From Lycorma delicatula (lineage: Eukaryota > Arthropoda > Insecta > Hemiptera > Fulgoridae): a stretch of 64,000 nucleotides of DNA. Under the pieces are notes generated by a model that saw only the letters and a program-made list of their open reading frames with translations, searched no databases and was not told where the DNA came from. This document shows positions 59,095 to 64,000 of this stretch, in pieces (the first letter of the stretch is position 1; every line of letters starts with the position of its first letter). The stretch spans positions 144,847,036 to 144,911,035 of the forward strand of contig NC_134458.1 in the NCBI RefSeq assembly GCF_047948215.1, read 5' to 3'. Position numbers and translations under genes: made by a program.

Positions 59095-59313
59095 ATGGTG
59101 CAGAGGACTTGCCTTAAGGTAGAAAACCATACATTTATGGTGAATAAATTATTACTTAGAAAATTATCAACAAATTCAAAGACGCCTAAAAATCTGGCAA
59201 GAATAAAGAATGCTTTTGATAATCTTGTTTCTTCTGTTGCTTGGAACTTAAAAGTGGCGATTCGAGTTTCGGATCTTACAAAGATAGGACCACATTATAA
59301 AAAATTTTACTAG
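59095..59313 (+). CDS. Hypothetical short frame, unidentified
   Basis: A 72-codon frame starting MVQRTCLKVENHTF and ending HYKKFY. Its amino-acid mix is more protein-like than most frames here: it includes SKTPKNLARIKNAF and LVSSVAWNLKVAIRVSDL, with a W and balanced charge. I do not recognise a family, and there are no clear splice sites or a promoter. It may be a remnant exon or a transposon-derived fragment. No initiation context is convincing. Low confidence that it is a gene. Confidence 0.2.
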   Translation: MVQRTCLKVENHTFMVNKLLLRKLSTNSKTPKNLARIKNAFDNLVSSVAWNLKVAIRVSDLTKIGPHYKKFY

Positions 59314-59517
59314 TACAATAATAATTAATTTTTAAGTGTATTATACATATCTGAGGTCCACATGAAGTGTTCTGAGAACGATGTACAAATCTGTACCTAA
59401 TCATTACTTATCACACATCGGCTTCACTCTGGTGATCAAAATATGTTATCTTGCATAATCAAATAAATCTTCTCTCCACGTGACTTCCCTCCTTTACACA
59501 AGAAGGAATCTGTTGTA

Positions 59518-60837
59518 CGAGGGTTATCTTTTCAAGGTCAGATCGTCACGAAATTAAAACCACAGTGAAAATAAACATTTTTTTATTTGTAACAAGTACT
59601 TACATAGTTACGCTATTTCTCTACATAGTCGCCACTCTGATTTAAACATTTGTCGTAGCGTGGTACCAACTTTCCAATACCCTCGTCATAGAACGGAGCC
59701 GCCTGTGTTTTCAGCCATGTTTCTACGCTGGTCTGCAGCTCGATGTCTGTGCTAAAATGTTGTCCTCCTAGACAGCGTTTCATATAAGCAAAGAGGTGAA
59801 AATCGGATGGAGCCAAGTCCGGGCTGTATGGTGGGAGACAAACACTTCCCAACGAAAACGCTGCAGAAGCTTTTTTGTTACAGCTGCAGTGTGCGGTCGA
59901 GCATTGTCATGGAGAAAGACAATGCCTGATGACAACATTCCTCTCCGCTTATTCTGAATTGCCCTTCATAGACGTTGAAGAGTCACGCAGTATGAGGCTG
60001 CAGTGATGGTCGTGCCACGTTCCATGAATTCCACCAAGAGTACTCCATTCCGGTCCCAGAACACAGTAGCCGTACACTTTCTGTTGGAGAAGGTTCGCTT
60101 GAACTTCTTTGGTTTACTGGAAGAATGAGAATGCATCCACTGTTTGGATTGTTCTTTTGTTTCTTAGTTTCGAAATGGACCCATGTCTCGTCCCCTGTGA
60201 CAATTTTGTTCAAAAAATCTTCTCCTTCATTGTGGTAGCGCTGGAGAAACGTAGGGAGGATTCCATTCTCATTGTTTTGTGATGGTCGGACAGCATCTTG
60301 GGAACCTATCTCGCACATAGTTTGCGGTACTGAAGTCTCACTCACAATAGTGTAGAGAGCTGACCTTGAAATTTCAGGAAACGAATCACTCAATACAGAA
60401 ATTGTGAACCGACGATTTTCTCGAATTGCCCTATCCACTCGCTCAACGAGATCATCGGTTGACACTCGCTTCCTTCCCTGACCGTCTGCATCATGAACAT
60501 CTGTACGTCCTGCTCTAAAGATCCTGCACCACTGTCGCACTTTTCTGTCAGTCATTAAAGTTTCACCGTACAAATTACTTTATCGTCAATGAATTTCAGC
60601 TGGATTACACCCCTCAGCCTGAAGAAATCGAATTACTGCACGCACTTCACACTTGACGGGAGATGCTATTGTTGTAGACATGTTTACGTGCTAGCTGCGT
60701 TTTCAGAACTAAACGAAGTGACGCGGCGTGATTGATGGCCATACTAGAGACGCTGCACAACACATATGAGCAAAGTTTCATTTTTGCGCGGGTTTTTATT
60801 TCGCGACCGATCGGACCTTGAAAAAAAATAACCCTCA
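59518..60837 (-). mobile_element. mariner-type transposon, full length with both ends
   Basis: The left end (59518) reads CGAGGGTTATCTTTTCAAGG and the right end, reverse-complemented from 60837, reads TGAGGGTTATTTTTTTTCAA then GG. The similarity goes on as TCAGATCGTCACGAAAT against TCCGATCGGTCGCGAAAT. Both ends abut TA (59516-59517 and 60838-60839), the mariner target duplication. At 1,320 bp it has the size of a complete mariner. The transposase gene on the minus strand spans the inside. Confidence 0.93.
59613..60681 (-). pseudogene. mariner transposase pseudogene (DD34D type)
   Basis: The likely start is the ATG at 60681 (MSTTIASPVKCEVRAVIRF), followed by the first helix-turn-helix (QAEGCNPAEIH) and a stop. 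The 196-codon frame 59983-60573 continues with YGETLMTDRKVRQWCRIFRA, then GRKRVSTDDLVERVDRAIRE and the first catalytic Asp in IVTGDETWVHFET (about 60191). Residues about 80-108 of that frame run out of the ancestral frame between two compensating shifts. After a shift near 60165 and a TGA near 59968, the second Asp is in HDNARPHT (59906-59908). After a further shift, the third Asp is in YSPDLAPSDFHLF (about 59803), 34 codons on. The protein ends LNQSGDYVEK. All three catalytic Asp residues survive, but the gene is broken by at least one stop and several frameshifts. Confidence 0.93.
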
Positions 60838-60860
60838 TATATCATATATATATATATATC

Positions 60861-60919
<59 letters not shown>

Positions 60920-60920
60920 A
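60838..60920. repeat. (TA)n(TG)n microsatellite
   Basis: TA repeats broken by CCTCATA, then TG repeats, directly at the right end of the mariner. The TA tract offers many target sites, which may explain the insertion point. Confidence 0.95.
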
Positions 60921-60989
60921 TAACATTCTCGTTTGTTTCGATGTTTACTTGATTACTCGTAGATTCAATATTTTGGGTACGAGCAACCG

Positions 60990-61615
60990 CGTATAGGTCA
61001 ACGAAATATGTAGAATGATTCACGATTTTGTATTTTATTTTCTCAACCAGAAATAAACTATTTTTGTATCTGGTATAATACAAGCTGGTAACTGTTTCAT
61101 GTACTGTGGCAGCTGTCCTCTATCTGCCACCACATATATGTAAAATGTCTTGTTCTCTATTCATTCTTCCGAAAGTTCATTGCTATGAAACCAACCGATC
61201 AACATTGCATTTTTAACGTGAGAAACAGCTTTTCTTGGTTCACCAATTTAGATTGGATATTTTAAAATAAGTAACGAACGCCAAGTTGTTGGAGATAATT
61301 CTTCCAGTTCGTAAAATTACGTGGAGTCATACTGAATTCAGTCAAAAAAATTTATTGTGAAGTAAATTTATTTATCCATGAACGAATAAGCTGATTAATT
61401 ATGTCCCATTGCAATTTCATTCCTTCCGACCAAGTAGGTTTTCGCGATAACCCAAACGTACGATATCCTTCTTCATCTTTTGAAAACAACACTTCTTTCT
61501 AATCAGAAAGATATAAATTCATTAAGTGACCTTGAGAATAATACCTACCTTAATTCAAAATTCGTGTGCGTTGTAAGAATTCAACAAACTAGTTTTATCG
61601 GGTACAGCGCGAATT
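60990..61615 (-). pseudogene. Decayed protein-coding sequence, family not recognised
   Basis: The minus strand between about 61550 and 61310 reads with protein-like composition: HLMNLYLSD, a stop, EVLFSKDEEGYRTFGLSR, KPTWSEGMKLQWDIINQL, IRSWINKF, a stop, then FSMTPRNFTNWKNYLQQL and GVRYLF. After a frameshift it reads EPRKAVSHVKNAMLIGWFHS, NELSEE, a stop, IENKTFYIYVVADRG, then QLPQYMKQLPACIIPD and TKIVYFWLRK to about 61040. About 170 codons are covered by four stops and one frameshift, with W, P, G and charged residues where the AT-rich background would give only K, N, I and F. The family is not one I can name. It could be a host pseudogene, a mobile-element gene or an old viral insertion. The upstream and downstream limits are uncertain. 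Confidence 0.5.
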
Positions 61616-61619
61616 TATT

Positions 61620-63065
61620 ACATTAGCGTATTACGCGTTGAAAAGAACGTAATGCGATTTTCGTAAAAACTGATATACGTATTTAAACATGCAATGCATG
61701 ATATCTAAGATATTTAAAGACAGGCTACATTGTGATGTAAGCAATGCACAAAAAAATATAGATTTAAATATATCAGAACAATGTATTAACTGAAAACCAT
61801 GATGAATAAGAGATAAAACAGCTCTGATAACTTATCAAACTGCTTATCAACTATTGTTTATTATCTAAATTAGTGTAAATACTCTGAAAAAATAACTGTA
61901 AAACTATAAAACTATTTCATTTTCTATATTTACGTTTGAATGAATATAGTTAATTTGCTGAAAATGCAGTCCTATAATAAATAACGTCTAAGATTTCCTT
62001 TAGTTTTTTACACAAAATTTTAATTATGAAATGAAACGATCCGTTAATTATTTTAATAAAAATAAAGTAAATTACTAAAAAACAATTAATGAATGAGACG
62101 ACCTCAATTTTATTTATTTTAATTAACGAATATTTTTAATCTTTAAAGATATCGGCAACTAGTATAAAAGCAGTGGCTTATATTTTTTCTTAATACTTTC
62201 AGCGCTATTTACGCTTTAATTGAAGAATATAAAATGTTGTATCTATCCATTTATGTTTACCATAAAATCCTTTTTATTACAATTTACGTTTATTTGTAAT
62301 GCTTTGAAACAGGAATATTTATTTTTACAAGATTACAATGCGCTCATAAAATTCTATGATATGCCGAATTTTACTTAACTTAATTGAATTTACTTTAAAT
62401 TACTTCTAAATATTTATTTTGATTTTCAATTTATTCTAAAATAGACATAGAATGTAGAATGTATAGGATCTTCTGAATAGGTTACTGGCTGTTTCGAATT
62501 ATTCCGAATACATACATGAAGGCATCCAATGTAGCTTGTCTTCTCTGTGTGTGTTCTATCCGTTTTCATAATACTCTCTCTTTCTCATTCATATGCACAA
62601 ATACGCACATAAATGTACACAAATACGCGCTTAGAATTGAAATTCAATATAATTCACTAGATTCTGCTTATAATGTAGGTTTAACAATAAGATTTAACTA
62701 TGTGAACAGTTAAATCGAACGTTGAATATATTGTATTTGTAACAATATGTAATATTGTCTATAGAAATAAATAACAATTGGTCTAATATTACTGACATTC
62801 AATATTAAAGTTAATTCATTGTAATTTATACAAGATAAAGTTATATTATTTAATTATAAAACAATGTAACATTTTCAGTATATTTTATGTAATTTAAAAT
62901 AAAATTATTTTAATATAAGTTTAAAATTTTAAATACCCATTTCTTGGAAGGGAGATTTGTCATGGATATTCATCTTTTATAAAAATTACAATAAGAATTT
63001 TTTTTGTTATAAATGAACGAGCATTACTGAAACAGCTATGGTTATTAGCCATGTCGAAATTGGTA
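61620..63065. other. AT-rich spacer
   Basis: A 65-codon plus frame at 62516-62713 is unrecognised. No other features. Confidence 0.55.
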
Positions 63066-63069
63066 GCGT

Positions 63070-63160
63070 ATGAAAAAATGTCATGCCTGACCGGGATTCA
63101 AACCCGGGACCTCCACACGAAATGCCTACATGCTACACACTCTGCCACGGTGGTCGGTTA
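63070..63160 (-). repeat. tRNA-derived SINE, family B, best copy
   Basis: The minus strand from 63160 reads ACCGACCACCGTGGCAGAGT, then GTGTAGCATGTAGGCATTTC, and GGAGGTCCCGGGTTTGAATC with a full box B. This is followed by CCGGTCAGGCATGACATTTT and a TTCATACGCTACCAA tail. The tail shared with the copies at 564 and 56543 separates it from a tRNA gene. Confidence 0.85.
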
Positions 63161-63169
63161 GACAATTAA

Positions 63170-63700
63170 ATTCATTAATTGTAAGAAAAAAATTGTTTCT
63201 TTCATGTAATAGATTTTTATTAAATTATTTTTTACGTTAATAATTGAAAACAAATTACCCATTTAAAAAGTGTAAAATCTTTTAAATTAACCTCAAATTA
63301 TTCCTGAAACTGTCAGGAACTCTTAGTACGTCAACGGATTATGTATATATATTACGTATTTCAAACATTATAAAATTCAACAATAAAAAATATTTATATT
63401 GTTTTCAATTATTAGAATATTATAAAATTTATATAACGAATTAATCCTAGAGTTAATTAAAAAAAAAAAAAAAAAAAACATTTACAAAGAAGTTAAGACT
63501 AAATAAAGTCAGTAAAAAACTAAGAGTAGTAAAAGGTTCTTTGTTCATATGTAATGTACAAGATTTTTTTGATTTTGAAAAATTATTACTATAAAGTATG
63601 ATAGCTCTGAGATACCCTAAAAAATTATTTAAATCTTAGAAAAGATTTATATCTTGAGACGAATTTTGATAATGAAACAAAAAAAAATTAATATTTTGAT
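63170..63700. other. AT-rich spacer with a poly-A run
   Basis: A poly-A tract of 18-20 bases at about 63461-63479. A direct repeat ATTTTGATAATGAAACAAAA at 63663 and 63692 leads into the hairpin that follows. Confidence 0.6.
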
Positions 63701-63711
63701 AATGAAACAAA

Positions 63712-63763
63712 AATTCTTAATATCAACGATCATGAAAGATAATGATCGTTGATATTAAGAATT
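63712..63763. repeat. Perfect 22-bp inverted repeat with 8-base loop
   Basis: The left arm 63712-63733 (AATTCTTAATATCAACGATC then AT) and the right arm 63742-63763 are exact reverse complements. The loop is GAAAGATA. There is no sign of a flanking gene or a T-run terminator. Confidence 0.95.
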
Positions 63764-64000
63764 ATGATGTAATACATGAATTGCGTCCCGATCATAACAG
63801 TGCCGTATACAAAAAAAAAGTAAAAGCATACTACCTAAAAATATGTCAATAAACATGGTGTTTATATTGAAATACTACAATCACCATGACAAAAGAAGTA
63901 CTATTACTCCACACACAAATACGCTTCTTTATAGCATTGCTCCAATGGTCTTTATTTATTGAGTAGGCAGAGCATAAATACCTTCCAACAATCCCTTCTT

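Larger units (their letters stand above)
56660..59500. other. AT-rich spacer with a short palindrome and an unidentified frame
   Basis: Holds the palindrome at 58198-58221 and the frame at 59095-59313 (both listed). Frames at 57164-57352, 57791-58012 and 58674-58856 show no domain. Confidence 0.5.

Noticed and set aside
60744..61083. Minus-strand frames with IYIYIY runs
   Set aside because: These are translations of the TA/TG microsatellite.

Overview
The window is strongly AT-rich eukaryotic DNA, most likely from an insect nuclear genome. The evidence is the mix of transposon fossils: Tc1/mariner-type DDE transposases, a pogo/Tigger element, a Helitron, Jockey-type LINEs, a Penelope-like element, tRNA-derived SINEs and long A/T microsatellites. 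The SINE and Helitron terminal sequences recall those seen in sap-sucking Hemiptera. That placement rests on memory of repeat sequences and is only a suggestion. I found no intact host gene, no tRNA or rRNA gene that looks functional, no CRISPR array and no operon. Almost every open frame is short, AT-biased and better explained by chance or by decayed transposons.

Layout. 0-5.8 kb: SINE fragments, a palindromic element, a decayed LINE reverse transcriptase, an interspersed repeat (family D) and a Jockey-like LINE tail. 7-11.9 kb: a DDE transposase fragment, a cluster of palindromes beside repeat family C, an internally deleted Tc1/mariner-type element with visible terminal inverted repeats, and a near-complete SINE. 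14.9-18.2 kb: a 363-bp tandem array of four units, a Penelope-like GIY-YIG remnant, SINE pieces and a GC-rich segment of unknown origin. 20.5-23.3 kb: a transposase pseudogene and a decayed Helitron on the minus strand. 25.1 kb: a SINE with a perfect 13-bp target-site duplication. 28-32.6 kb: further copies of families C, D and E, SINEs and another transposase pseudogene. 32.8-34.9 kb: a complete but decayed pogo/Tigger element. 35.9 kb: a Jockey-like LINE tail. 40.9-41.5 kb: a GC-rich island carrying histone-type stem-loops. 44.5 kb: a SINE. 49.6 kb: a Jockey-like LINE tail. 54-55 kb: a long-inverted-repeat (foldback) element. 59.5-60.8 kb: a full-length mariner with both ends. 61 kb: a decayed coding sequence that I cannot identify. 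63 kb: a SINE and a perfect 22-bp hairpin.

The elements do not act together. They are independent insertions of different ages in gene-poor DNA. The most useful leads are the unidentified decayed coding sequence at about 61 kb, the three histone-like stem-loops at 41.3 kb, the alternating (ABAB) tandem array at 15-16.4 kb, and the element boundaries inferred for the Helitron, pogo, mariner and foldback elements.
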